The notes beneath the pieces are model-generated. The model saw only the letters and a program-made list of their open reading frames with translations. It was not told the DNA's origin and ran no database searches. Below, one piece after another: positions 52,822-61,810 of a stretch of DNA of 64,000 nt; the stretch's first letter is position 1; each line of letters opens with the position of its first letter. Made by a program: the position numbers and the translations under genes. This DNA comes from UBA4416 sp044238845 (lineage in GTDB: Bacteria; Bacteroidota; Bacteroidia; B-17B0; Aurantibacillaceae): positions 7,316 through 71,315 of the forward strand of contig JBIICN010000016.1 of NCBI GenBank assembly GCA_044238845.1, given 5' to 3'.

Positions 52822-55647
52822 CTATTTTATCTTTCCGTTATTAGTATTTTCTTTCTTCGCAAAATACTTTTTAAAATTATAAGTAAACGTCAACATATAG
52901 TAGCGGTTCAAAACGTTAGTTTGCGAATCTTGTATATAACTATCAGTATTGGTTCTTGAAACTGAATTATTTTGATTTAAAATATCATATACTGTCAATC
53001 GTAATTCAGCTTGTTTGTCTTTTAAAAATTTGTAGCCAATACCAGCATTCCATAAAGAAATGGATTGATTGAAAGCGCTTGTTAAACCAGAGTAATAGGT
53101 GTTACCATATTCGCTTTGTAATACTAAGCCTTTCCAAGGATTGGCAGTAATTTTTAATTTGGATTGTTGAGATAAATACGTGGTATTAGAAGAGGTTTGT
53201 AATGTATTATTTATTTGACTGTAAGAAGAATTAGAGGATAAAGTAAAATCAAATTTCTCGCTAATATTACTACTAAATACTAAGCCTAAGCCGCCCGTGG
53301 CCGTTTTTGCTAAGTTAGTTTGTGTATTGATTAATCCAGGAATATTGGTGTAGTTTCCAGAAAGATTCACACTTAAATTAGTTTTAATTTTTTTAATAGG
53401 AAATGTATAATTGATAAAAGAACGTACACTGTAATATCCATCTAAATTTACTGGTCGTGTTATTTGAGAACCTCTTTTTAAAGCAATGGAGTTGTAAACT
53501 ACTGTATCTTGGTTTGCAATTAAGGTACTATTACCAATATAATTAGCGGAGTAATTTCCTCCTAATAAAGCAAAGAACGACGTTGCTTTTTCTGTATTAA
53601 CTCCCGAGTAACGTATGTTTAAATTGTTTTGAAAATCTTGTTTTAAATCGGGATTACCAGTGCTTAATTGTAAAGAGTTGGTATTATTAATCACATCTTG
53701 TAATTGATCAATGCTTGGTGCATTATTACTAGTTCTATAAAATAATCGTAGATTTTTTTTAGGAGAAAATTTGTATTGTAACTGCGCCGATGGTAAAACA
53801 GATTCGAAGTTTTTACTTAATTGGTAGCTTGTTGGAATTTCTTGTTGTTTTGATAACTGAGCCCATTGATAAGCTGCATTGATAGCGAAATTAAATTTTT
53901 CTTTTTGAAAACGATAACCTAAACTTCCTGATTGCGATTGGTATTGATTTTTAAAGACGTTAGTTAAAGTACTATCTAAATCAGAATAATTATATTCTTC
54001 ATAATTGGCATCATAGGTTCTTTTGGAGGAATAATTATCTATGTAAACAGTTGTATAATTGATTAATAAGAAATTGTTTTTGTTTAATGGTTCGGTATAA
54101 GATATATTCCCATTAATGGTTTTTCCATCTTTTAAAATCGCTGATTTTTGATTTAATGAATCTCCAAAAGTTAAAGTGTCTCTGTAATATTCATTTAATG
54201 TGTACAATCTGTTTTCGCCATTGGTTTTAGTAATAGTTGGCGTGACGTTAATAGAAAATGTTCTTCCTTTTTTTGCGAAAGAGTGACGGTACAAAATAGG
54301 CGCAGAGATGGAATATCCAAATAAATTGGAGTTGGTGTTATTTTTAGAATTACTTAAAGTAAATGCTTCCTTTATATTATCTCCAATTAATTTTTTTGAA
54401 CCTTCATTATTTTGAAAAGATAACTTAGGTTGAAACACAATCGAATTCATAGAATCTAACTTTGTTTCAATTTTAAAATTGACACGGTTATTGTAGTTAT
54501 TGCTATTGGTTGTATTATTTTCGTTATACACTAATCCATTATTAGAACCAATAATGTATTGTTGGAGTAGGGAAGATTTAGAGTCGTTTTGTGTCCAGTT
54601 AAAAAAGTAACTTCCTGTAACTTCTGTTTTTTTACCCCATTTGTCGGCATAATTTAAACCAAATAACGACGTGGTATTAATACCATTTTGCGCACCTACT
54701 AAAAAATTATCGGCATTGTTTTGAGGAGGACCTCCTTGTCCGCCACCACCGCCTCTCATGCCTCGTCCGCCACCACCACCGCCAGAACTCATCACGCCCA
54801 CTAAATCTTCTGATGAAAAGTTTTGTTCGTTGATATTATTAGATTGCGCTAAGATGGTGATGCGTCGCGCACCTTTAAAAATATTAACCGTTGCACCGCC
54901 TTTATATTTGTCTTCGTAACCGTAACCACCGTATGTTTTTCCAAACACGCCGTTTTTAAATTGCGGTTTCGTGGTGATGTTAATGGTTTTACTAGAATTG
55001 CCATCATCAAATCCTGTAAATTGTGATTGATCACTTTTTTTGTCAAACACTTGTACTTTATCAATGACTTCGGCAGGAATATTTTTTAAAACAGCATTGG
55101 CGTCATCCCCAAAAAAGGGTTTGCCATCTACTAATACTTTTTTTACTTCTTCGCCTTGGGCTTGAACTTTTCCATCAACCACAGTAATGCCTGGCATCTT
55201 CGTTACTAAATCTTCGGCATTTGCATCCTTATTTACTTTGTACGCCTTGGAGCTAAAACTAGTGGTGTCTCCATTTTGTGTGGCCAAGGCTTGTTGCGCC
55301 TCAACGGTTACTTCTTTTAAATTAGTTGAATTTTGTTTTAGTGAAATAGTAGGAATAATTAAATCTTGATTGGTAACTTGAATGGATTTAAAAACTGGTT
55401 TGTATCCCAAAGAAAGAATTTTAAGAATGTAATTATTAGAATTAATATTTTCTATTTTAAATTGACCTTCTATATCTGTTGTGGTTCCTTTTACAAAAGA
55501 TGAATCTGATTTTAAAAGTAAAACTGAAGATCCAATGGCTGCTTGTTTTGTTTCGTCTATTAGTTTTCCACTAACAGAAAAAGTTTGAGCTCGTGAAAAT
55601 GAAAACGAACAAAAGAACAATATAATATATAGGTATTTTGATAACAT
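52822..55647 (-). CDS. TonB-dependent-receptor-like outer-membrane protein
   Basis: The 941-residue protein has a signal peptide and a carboxypeptidase-regulatory-like N-terminal domain (SVSGKLIDETKQAAIGSSVL). A plug domain follows (EDLVTKMPGITVVDGKVQAQ; KVLVDGKPFFGDD), then a long C-terminal barrel ending YYMLTFTYNFKKYF. A glycine/arginine-rich insert (SSGGGGGGRGMRGGGGG) sits near residue 290. The layout matches OMP_b-brl_3 proteins related to TonB-dependent receptors. No SusD-like partner is adjacent, so the substrate is unknown. Confidence 0.85.
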   Translation of the reverse strand: MLSKYLYIILFFCSFSFSRAQTFSVSGKLIDETKQAAIGSSVLLLKSDSSFVKGTTTDIEGQFKIENINSNNYILKILSLGYKPVFKSIQVTNQDLIIPTISLKQNSTNLKEVTVEAQQALATQNGDTTSFSSKAYKVNKDANAEDLVTKMPGITVVDGKVQAQGEEVKKVLVDGKPFFGDDANAVLKNIPAEVIDKVQVFDKKSDQSQFTGFDDGNSSKTINITTKPQFKNGVFGKTYGGYGYEDKYKGGATVNIFKGARRITILAQSNNINEQNFSSEDLVGVMSSGGGGGGRGMRGGGGGQGGPPQNNADNFLVGAQNGINTTSLFGLNYADKWGKKTEVTGSYFFNWTQNDSKSSLLQQYIIGSNNGLVYNENNTTNSNNYNNRVNFKIETKLDSMNSIVFQPKLSFQNNEGSKKLIGDNIKEAFTLSNSKNNTNSNLFGYSISAPILYRHSFAKKGRTFSINVTPTITKTNGENRLYTLNEYYRDTLTFGDSLNQKSAILKDGKTINGNISYTEPLNKNNFLLINYTTVYIDNYSSKRTYDANYEEYNYSDLDSTLTNVFKNQYQSQSGSLGYRFQKEKFNFAINAAYQWAQLSKQQEIPTSYQLSKNFESVLPSAQLQYKFSPKKNLRLFYRTSNNAPSIDQLQDVINNTNSLQLSTGNPDLKQDFQNNLNIRYSGVNTEKATSFFALLGGNYSANYIGNSTLIANQDTVVYNSIALKRGSQITRPVNLDGYYSVRSFINYTFPIKKIKTNLSVNLSGNYTNIPGLINTQTNLAKTATGGLGLVFSSNISEKFDFTLSSNSSYSQINNTLQTSSNTTYLSQQSKLKITANPWKGLVLQSEYGNTYYSGLTSAFNQSISLWNAGIGYKFLKDKQAELRLTVYDILNQNNSVSRTNTDSYIQDSQTNVLNRYYMLTFTYNFKKYFAKKENTNNGKIK

Positions 55648-55729
55648 GAAGCTTTAAATATACGATTTAGCAAGGAGTTAGAACTGTTTAAATACGTTAA
55701 AAAGGTAAAGCTTGATTTGTTGAGGTAAA

Positions 55730-55757
55730 AAAATGCCCACAAAATTGTGAGCATTTT
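55730..55757. terminator. Hairpin terminator
   Basis: AAAATGCCCAC and GTGAGCATTTT pair around AAAATT with one mismatch, with A/T-rich flanks. It lies between two minus-strand genes and probably ends the one at 55910-57292, although it is about 150 bp beyond its stop. Confidence 0.5.
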
Positions 55758-55909
55758 AGATTATATTTCTGTCAATTCGAGCTTAGTTGAGAATCTATAT
55801 AATCAAATCGATAGACTCGATGCAACAAACTTTAATATGATATTAAGCCAGAGCTACGAAAATAAAGCCTGTGGATTTTAAAATTGTTTTAGTGTTTAGA
55901 ATATAAGGC

Positions 55910-57292
55910 TTACTGAATAATGAATTTAGAATTATAAATATTCTCACTGCCTTCTTTTAATGTTATGAAATATATTCCATTATCCATATCACTAATATTT
56001 ACTTCAAACTCATTTTTTAAATTACCAGTTTTTATAGTTTGTCCCATTGTATTTGTAATTTCATAGTTTAGATTCCCTTTCTGTTTTGTTTTTAAATACA
56101 ATACATTTTTTGCAGGGTTTGGAAAGATGGATATTGAATAAGGGTTGTTTTTTTCTTCGACATTAGTTGTTGTATTGTTTAGTTTGAATATAGCTAGACT
56201 ATCCATCGAAGTATTAAAAGGAGTAAATCCTCTATAATCTCCTCCCGCTACATATAATCTGTTATTTGAATTATCGTAAGTAAACTGTGCAGCATCTATT
56301 AATTCAAAATCAGGTTGATCTAATGGAGTTAAATTGTAGTTTGAGTCATAAGAATGAATCTCATTGGTGTAAAATCCTGGATAGGCTCCAGAAAATACAT
56401 AATTCTCATTATTGGGAGTTATATAAGCAGTAGCATTATAAAAGGGGGTGGGGAAAGTATGAAGTGTAGTAATTGTATTTCCAATGAGTTCATAAATTTT
56501 ACTTTCAATGGTTACCAAATTCATATTGCCAGAAGCATAATTATAAAATAAGTAATGATAAGAATCGACACCCCATTGTTGAGCGGATAATATTTGATAA
56601 GTTGCAACATGGGTTAAATTACTATTATTTAAATGATAGATTGAGTGCCTAAAACCGGTGCCATCATCATTGCAAACAGCTGAAACATAAGCTTCTCCAT
56701 TTGGATTATACTTAAAGCTAATAAAGTCAGGTATGCCATGAAGTAAAAATGAATTGTTTAAGGTTACAGAATCAATAAAATTCCAACTGTTATTAACAAA
56801 TTCATCAATTCGTAATACGGATCCTACGTTATTAACGCTAATTAATCTTGCTATGTAAGGATTATTTGAAATAGGATTAATAGCAATTTCTAAATCTCCG
56901 GTTTCATCATATAAAGTTGCATTTGGTAAAGTATATCCAGCCCAACTCGAACCGTTATATACTAAAAAAGAATCTCTTGTTAAAAAATATACATTATTGT
57001 TATTGAGTCCACATTTCATGCTCATTTTATGTATACCAGTATTGGATGATCGAGGATCGAATTCTGGAGTAGGACTTACATCCGTCCATGATGAGCCGTT
57101 ATACTCCTTTATAGTTAAAACTGCTCCAGAATCAATGTAACTGCTGTAGAGTTTACTTGAAAAGTTATTAAAATCAAATGGAGCATTATGCTCCCCATGG
57201 CCAGGATAACATTTAAACGAACCAATTTTTTGCCAAGTTTGTGATTTAACTACTAGACTTAAAAAGCAAAAAACAATTATATAATATTTCAT
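55910..57292 (-). CDS. Exported protein with T9SS type A sorting domain
   Basis: A 460-residue protein with a short signal peptide (MKYYIIVFCFLSLVVKSQ). Repeated beta-type segments (LTIKEYNGSSWTDVSP; DSFLVYNGSSWAGY) suggest a beta-propeller. The C-terminus carries YSISIFPNPAKNVLYLKTK and DMDNGIYFITLKE, a T9SS type A tag. It is a single gene. Its start codon lies inside a 15-bp-arm inverted repeat (57288-57323), which may regulate translation or transcription. Ligand or role unknown. Confidence 0.82.
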   Translation of the reverse strand: MKYYIIVFCFLSLVVKSQTWQKIGSFKCYPGHGEHNAPFDFNNFSSKLYSSYIDSGAVLTIKEYNGSSWTDVSPTPEFDPRSSNTGIHKMSMKCGLNNNNVYFLTRDSFLVYNGSSWAGYTLPNATLYDETGDLEIAINPISNNPYIARLISVNNVGSVLRIDEFVNNSWNFIDSVTLNNSFLLHGIPDFISFKYNPNGEAYVSAVCNDDGTGFRHSIYHLNNSNLTHVATYQILSAQQWGVDSYHYLFYNYASGNMNLVTIESKIYELIGNTITTLHTFPTPFYNATAYITPNNENYVFSGAYPGFYTNEIHSYDSNYNLTPLDQPDFELIDAAQFTYDNSNNRLYVAGGDYRGFTPFNTSMDSLAIFKLNNTTTNVEEKNNPYSISIFPNPAKNVLYLKTKQKGNLNYEITNTMGQTIKTGNLKNEFEVNISDMDNGIYFITLKEGSENIYNSKFIIQ

Positions 57293-57323
57293 ACATCTAA
57301 TTTTGGTTAATTAAATGTATGAA
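57288..57323. promoter_or_regulatory. Inverted repeat over the T9SS gene start codon
   Basis: TTCATACATCTAATT (57288-57302) and AATTAAATGTATGAA (57309-57323) are complementary over 15 bp with one mismatch, separated by 6 bp. The ATG of the adjacent minus-strand gene (57290-57292) falls inside the left arm. It may be an operator or an mRNA hairpin. Confidence 0.45.
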
Positions 57324-57343
57324 ATTATTGTAATAATTGCAAG

Positions 57344-58945
57344 TTATACTAAAGCAGCTTCAATAAAACTAACAAATAAAGGATGAGGATTTTCTACAGT
57401 ACTTTTATATTCTGGGTGAAATTGAACACCAATAAAAAATGGATGTGTAGGAATCTCAACGATCTCAGCTAATTCAGCCGTTGGATTTAATCCTGACAAT
57501 ACCATTCCTGCATCTTTATACAATTTCGTGTATTCGTTATTAAATTCATAACGGTGACGATGACGCTCATTGATATCTGTTTTGCCATAGATTTTATGAG
57601 CTAAAGTGCCTTCCACAATACGACAAGGATAAGAGCCTAAACGCATGGTGCCACCCATGTGAGAAATATTTTTTTGAGCTTCTAATAAATCAATTACAGG
57701 CGCGCTTGTAGCAGGGTTCATTTCGCGGCTATGCGCATCTTTTAATCCTAATACGTGACGTGCAAATTCAATCACGGCACATTGCATTCCTAAACAAATT
57801 CCAAAAAATGGCACGTTGTTTTCACGTGCATATTTAATAGCCGAAATTTTTCCTTCAATACCACGGTTACCAAAACCTGGAGCTACTAAAATTCCTTTTA
57901 AGCCTTTTAATTTTTCAGCAACGTTTTCATCTGTTAAGCTTTCGCTATGAATCCACTCTACATTTACTTTGCAATCATTTACGGCGCCTGCATGAATAAA
58001 AGCTTCTGCGATAGATTTGTAAGAGTCTTTTAATTCAACATATTTTCCAACTAAACCAATGGTTACTTCTTTTGTTGGATTATGAAACTTATTTAAAAAT
58101 AATTTCCATTTATCTAGTTTAACTTCGCTTGGAGAGTTAACGTTTAATTTTTTTAAGACAATTTCATCTAATTTTTCTTTTTCCATTAACAATGGAACTT
58201 CGTAAATGGTAGAAGCATCTAACGCTTCAATTACTGCGTCAGGAGATACGTTACAGAATAAAGCAATCTTTCTTCTAATATCATTACTAATCGCATGCTC
58301 CGAACGACATACTAAAATGTCTGGTTGAACTCCATACTCTAATAATAACTTAACAGAATGTTGAGTTGGTTTTGTTTTTAATTCTCCAGAAGTAGCTAAA
58401 TAAGGTAATAGTGTTAAATGAATAACAGTACAATCATCACCTAATTCCCATTTCAACTGACGAACAGCCTCAATGTATGGAAGAGATTCAATATCACCAA
58501 CAGTTCCACCAATCTCCGTAATTACAAATTGATACTGCCCCGTTTTACCTAAAATTTTAATTCTGTTTTTAATTTCATCAGTAATGTGAGGAATAACTTG
58601 AACTGTTTTTCCTAAAAATTCTCCCTTACGTTCTTTATCAATCACTGATTGATAAATACGACCAGTCGTTACATTATTAGCCTGAGACGTAGCAACGTTT
58701 AAAAAACGCTCATAGTGACCTAAATCTAAGTCAGTTTCAGCGCCATCATCCGTTACATAGCATTCGCCATGTTCGTATGGGTTTAATGTTCCTGGATCGA
58801 TATTGATATATGGATCCAATTTTTGAATAGTAACAGTATAACCACGAGCCTGTAATAATTTGGCTAGAGATGCTGCGATAATTCCTTTTCCGAGAGAAGA
58901 TGTTACACCACCGGTAACAAAGATATATTTAGTGTTGATTGACAT
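57344..58945 (-). CDS. pyrG: CTP synthase
   Basis: PyrG aminates UTP to CTP using ATP and glutamine. The 533-residue protein has the synthetase domain (KYIFVTGGVTSSLGKGIIAA, then IDPGTLNPYEHGE and GAETDLDLGHYERF). The glutamine amidotransferase domain follows (GILVAPGFGNRG, FFGICLGMQCAV with the catalytic cysteine, and GVQFHPEYKS near the end). It is complete. It is flanked by a T9SS gene and a DinB-family gene on the same strand, without tight spacing, so it is probably its own transcription unit. Confidence 0.97.
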   Translation of the reverse strand: MSINTKYIFVTGGVTSSLGKGIIAASLAKLLQARGYTVTIQKLDPYINIDPGTLNPYEHGECYVTDDGAETDLDLGHYERFLNVATSQANNVTTGRIYQSVIDKERKGEFLGKTVQVIPHITDEIKNRIKILGKTGQYQFVITEIGGTVGDIESLPYIEAVRQLKWELGDDCTVIHLTLLPYLATSGELKTKPTQHSVKLLLEYGVQPDILVCRSEHAISNDIRRKIALFCNVSPDAVIEALDASTIYEVPLLMEKEKLDEIVLKKLNVNSPSEVKLDKWKLFLNKFHNPTKEVTIGLVGKYVELKDSYKSIAEAFIHAGAVNDCKVNVEWIHSESLTDENVAEKLKGLKGILVAPGFGNRGIEGKISAIKYARENNVPFFGICLGMQCAVIEFARHVLGLKDAHSREMNPATSAPVIDLLEAQKNISHMGGTMRLGSYPCRIVEGTLAHKIYGKTDINERHRHRYEFNNEYTKLYKDAGMVLSGLNPTAELAEIVEIPTHPFFIGVQFHPEYKSTVENPHPLFVSFIEAALV

Positions 58946-59100
58946 ACAGTTTTTTGTAAACTGTACGTAAAGGTATGCTTTTTTTTCGGAATAGATTTGA
59001 GCTTTTTTTCACTATTTTTAAAACAAACAATTTTTGTTTCTTAAAAACGGATAAATTGCTTTAAAAGAGCGATAATATTGGTTCTCCGCTAGTCAGAAAA

Positions 59101-59709
59101 TTACTTTAGTTTACCCAATTCATCATCCGTAAAGTGCTTTTTTGTTTTCTCTTTTGAAAACTTATCAGTATTATAATCGTTGGACTTATTTTTTGGAATG
59201 GATAAACTAGTCCACCCGATAGCTATCGGGTCTGATTTTTTAAGGATTTTAGCGTAAAATACCATTTGCCCAACATGATAAGGATAATGCGCTAATTGAC
59301 GGTTAATCGCTTCTAAAACGGTATGTCCTTCATTTCGGATGTAAATAATTTTATCTAAGTCTTCTGGCTTTAAACTATTTAATGCGGTAAATAAACATTC
59401 CCAGCCTTGACTCCACTGTTTTAAAACTTCTAATTTAGTTTGGTTGCTGAGCTCCGTCGAAACATCAAACTCTCCATCCCTGTTACGCCATTCTTTTTCG
59501 CCATCAGTCGTTAAAAAATCGGTCCAGCGAGACAACATATTACCATGTAAATGTTTTACAATAGTCGCAATGCTATTGGTGTCTTCGTTTAACGAAACAA
59601 ATAATTGTTCAGGTTCTAATTGGTCAATGGCTTTTTCGCCTAAGGTTTTATAATATAAAAACTGGCGGTTTGCGCTTCTTAAAAAATCTTCAGATACGTT
59701 CATATTCAA
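59101..59709 (-). CDS. DinB-like (DUF1572) putative metal-dependent protein
   Basis: The 202-residue protein resembles the DinB/DUF1572 four-helix family. It has SIATIVKHLHGNMLSRWTDF with the first histidine, GHTVLEAINRQLAHYPYHVG with two further metal-ligand-type histidines, and MVFYAKIL. Members bind a divalent metal; some are thiol transferases and most have no known substrate. Two short repeat-like palindromes lie in frame in the gene (59214-59231 and near 59450), adding residues such as KSDPIAIGW. Confidence 0.8.
   Translation of the reverse strand: MNMNVSEDFLRSANRQFLYYKTLGEKAIDQLEPEQLFVSLNEDTNSIATIVKHLHGNMLSRWTDFLTTDGEKEWRNRDGEFDVSTELSNQTKLEVLKQWSQGWECLFTALNSLKPEDLDKIIYIRNEGHTVLEAINRQLAHYPYHVGQMVFYAKILKKSDPIAIGWTSLSIPKNKSNDYNTDKFSKEKTKKHFTDDELGKLK
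59214..59231. repeat. Perfect 18-bp palindrome inside the DinB-like gene
   Basis: ACCCGATAGCTATCGGGT is its own reverse complement. It encodes part of SDPIAIGW. This type of CCCGATAGCTATCGGG palindrome is known to me as a frequent repeat in Bacteroidota. Confidence 0.7.
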
Positions 59710-59713
59710 ATAA

Positions 59714-59746
59714 ACACCCGACAGGTTTCTGAAACCTGTCAGGTGT
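59714..59746. repeat. Palindromic repeat between DinB-like gene and E1 gene
   Basis: ACACCCGACAGGTTT and AAACCTGTCAGGTGT pair over 15 bp with one mismatch around CTG. It is a common intergenic palindrome type in Bacteroidota and may terminate the E1 gene transcript (59755-61755, minus strand). Confidence 0.75.
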
Positions 59747-59754
59747 ATTTTAAA

Positions 59755-61755
59755 TTAATAATTAATCAATTTCATTAATTTTTCTTTGAATCTTTCTTTT
59801 GGCAAGAAGTTGATTTCTAAGTCAGCATTCATCGGTACAGGTGTATCTAAACTTCCTTCACGCATCACTGGTGCGTCTAAATACTCGAAACAGTGCTCTG
59901 TAATTAAAGCGCTTAATTCGCCACCAATGCCACCTGTTAAAGTATCTTCATGTAATACAAAAGCACGTCCTGTTTTCTTCACTGAATCATAAATAGCTTG
60001 AGTATCTAATGGTGCTAAAGTTCTTAAATCAATTAAATCAGCCGAAATTTCAGGATGAGCATTTAATAATTCGATTGCCCAATGAACACCTAAGCCATAA
60101 GTCACAATCGTAACTTGATTCCCTTCTTTTACTAAACGAGCTTTCCCAAAAGGAATGGTGTAATATCCATCTAAAATATCTTCATCTATACTTCTGTATA
60201 ATCCCTTGTGTTCAAAAAACATCACAGGGTTTGGATCTTCAAATGATGCTAGTAATAAACCTTTAGCATCACTTGGAAATGCAGGATAAGCAATTTTTAA
60301 ACCTGGTGTTTTAAAGAACCAAGCTTCGTTACTTTGGCTATGGAAAGGACCAGCAGCTACGCCAGCACCAGTTGGCATACGAACAACCACATCGGCATTT
60401 TGTCCCCAACGGTAATGTGATTTAGCTAAGTTGTTAACGATTTGCGTCATTCCTTCTGATACGAAATCTGCAAATTGCATCTCCACCATCGCTTTATGTT
60501 TATTTATAGATAAACCAAAACCAGTTCCTAAAATAGCAGATTCGCATAAAGGTGTATTACGAACCCGTCCCTTACCAAACTCTTCCATAAAGCCATCGGT
60601 GATTTTAAACACTCCACCGTAATCAGCAATATCTTGACCCATTAATACTAAATTATCGTGTTTACGCATCGCTAAACGCATACCATCACTAATCGCATCA
60701 ATTAAACGCTTATTTGTTTTTGCTCCCGATTGATTAGACGTATCTTCAATCGTACAAGGCATAAATAATTCAGTAATTTCTTTTTCTGTATTTGGTGGAG
60801 GTAAAGTTTCTGCGTACGCTAATTCTAAGCCTGCATCAATATCGTGTTTAATGTCGTTGCGTAATTTTTCAATAATCTCTTCTGTTAAAACACCTTCGTC
60901 TAATAAAAATTTCTCAAAAGTATTTACAGGATCTTTTCTTCCCCAAACATCAAATAATTCTTTAGGTACATATTTAGTTCCTGAAGCTTCTTCGTGTCCA
61001 CGCATACGGAATGTCACACATTCTAATAACACAGGACGAGGATTTTCTCTAATCGATTCCGCTAAATTTTTAACGGTTTCGTAAACTTTTAAAACGTTAT
61101 TTCCATCAACAGTTACGCCTTCAATACCGTAACCAATAGCTTTATCAGCAAATGATTTGCAACGGAATTGTTCGTTACTAGGTGTAGATAAACCATAACC
61201 GTTATTTTCTACAACAAAAATTACTGGTAAATCCCAAACAGCAGCCGTATTGATACTTTCGTGAAAATCTCCTTCACTTGCGCCACCATCACCACTAAAT
61301 ACAACAGTTACTTTTTTATCACCTTTTAATTTGTTTGCTAAAGCAATACCATCAGCCACACCTAATTGCGGACCTAAGTGAGAAATCATTCCCACAATAT
61401 TATATTCTTGAGATCCAAAGTGAAAACTTCTATCGCGTCCTTGTGTAAAACCACTTGGTTTTCCTTGAAACTGACAAAATAAACGATTCATAGGAATGCC
61501 ACGTGTGGTAAATACACCTAAGTTACGGTGCATTGGTAAAATGAATTCATCTCTTTGTAATGCTGTTGCTACACCAACCGAAATAGCTTCTTGTCCGATA
61601 CCACTAAACCATTTGGCAATACGTCCCTGACGAAGAAGAATTAACATTTTTTCTTCAATCAATCGAGGAGTTAAAATATTTTTATAGAGTTGTAATAACG
61701 TATCGTCTTTTTGTTTACGTCTGTCAAACTTAATTGGAGATTCTGCTGTAATCAT
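59755..61755 (-). CDS. 2-oxoacid dehydrogenase E1, fused alpha and beta subunits
   Basis: The 666-residue protein combines both E1 chains. The alpha-like half carries RQGRIAKWFSGIGQEAISVG and the thiamine diphosphate motif GDGGASEGDFHESINTA with VENNGYGLS. The beta-like half begins near TNKRLIDAISDGMRLAMRKH and contains GVFKITDGFMEEFG and FADFVSEGMTQIVNN, ending LKERFKEKLMKL-like. It decarboxylates branched-chain or pyruvate-type 2-oxoacids in a complex with E2 and E3, which are not in the window. The single fused chain is typical of Bacteroidota. It is divergent from a glycosyltransferase gene by 55 bp. Confidence 0.92.
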   Translation of the reverse strand: MITAESPIKFDRRKQKDDTLLQLYKNILTPRLIEEKMLILLRQGRIAKWFSGIGQEAISVGVATALQRDEFILPMHRNLGVFTTRGIPMNRLFCQFQGKPSGFTQGRDRSFHFGSQEYNIVGMISHLGPQLGVADGIALANKLKGDKKVTVVFSGDGGASEGDFHESINTAAVWDLPVIFVVENNGYGLSTPSNEQFRCKSFADKAIGYGIEGVTVDGNNVLKVYETVKNLAESIRENPRPVLLECVTFRMRGHEEASGTKYVPKELFDVWGRKDPVNTFEKFLLDEGVLTEEIIEKLRNDIKHDIDAGLELAYAETLPPPNTEKEITELFMPCTIEDTSNQSGAKTNKRLIDAISDGMRLAMRKHDNLVLMGQDIADYGGVFKITDGFMEEFGKGRVRNTPLCESAILGTGFGLSINKHKAMVEMQFADFVSEGMTQIVNNLAKSHYRWGQNADVVVRMPTGAGVAAGPFHSQSNEAWFFKTPGLKIAYPAFPSDAKGLLLASFEDPNPVMFFEHKGLYRSIDEDILDGYYTIPFGKARLVKEGNQVTIVTYGLGVHWAIELLNAHPEISADLIDLRTLAPLDTQAIYDSVKKTGRAFVLHEDTLTGGIGGELSALITEHCFEYLDAPVMREGSLDTPVPMNADLEINFLPKERFKEKLMKLINY

Positions 61756-61765
61756 TGCTAATAAA

Positions 61766-61800
61766 TTTGTAGCGAAAATACCAATTTTAGGTTACTTTTG
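61766..61800 (+). promoter_or_regulatory. Promoter of the glycosyltransferase gene
   Basis: TTTG at 61766-61769 and TACTTTTG at 61793-61800 match the Bacteroidota -33 and -7 consensus elements (23 bp apart). The ATG follows at 61811, so the leader would be only a few bases. Confidence 0.55.
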
Positions 61801-61810
61801 GAGATAATTC

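Noticed and set aside
55771..55820. Possible TTCGAG-type dispersed palindrome
   Set aside because: The arms are too degenerate to call a repeat.
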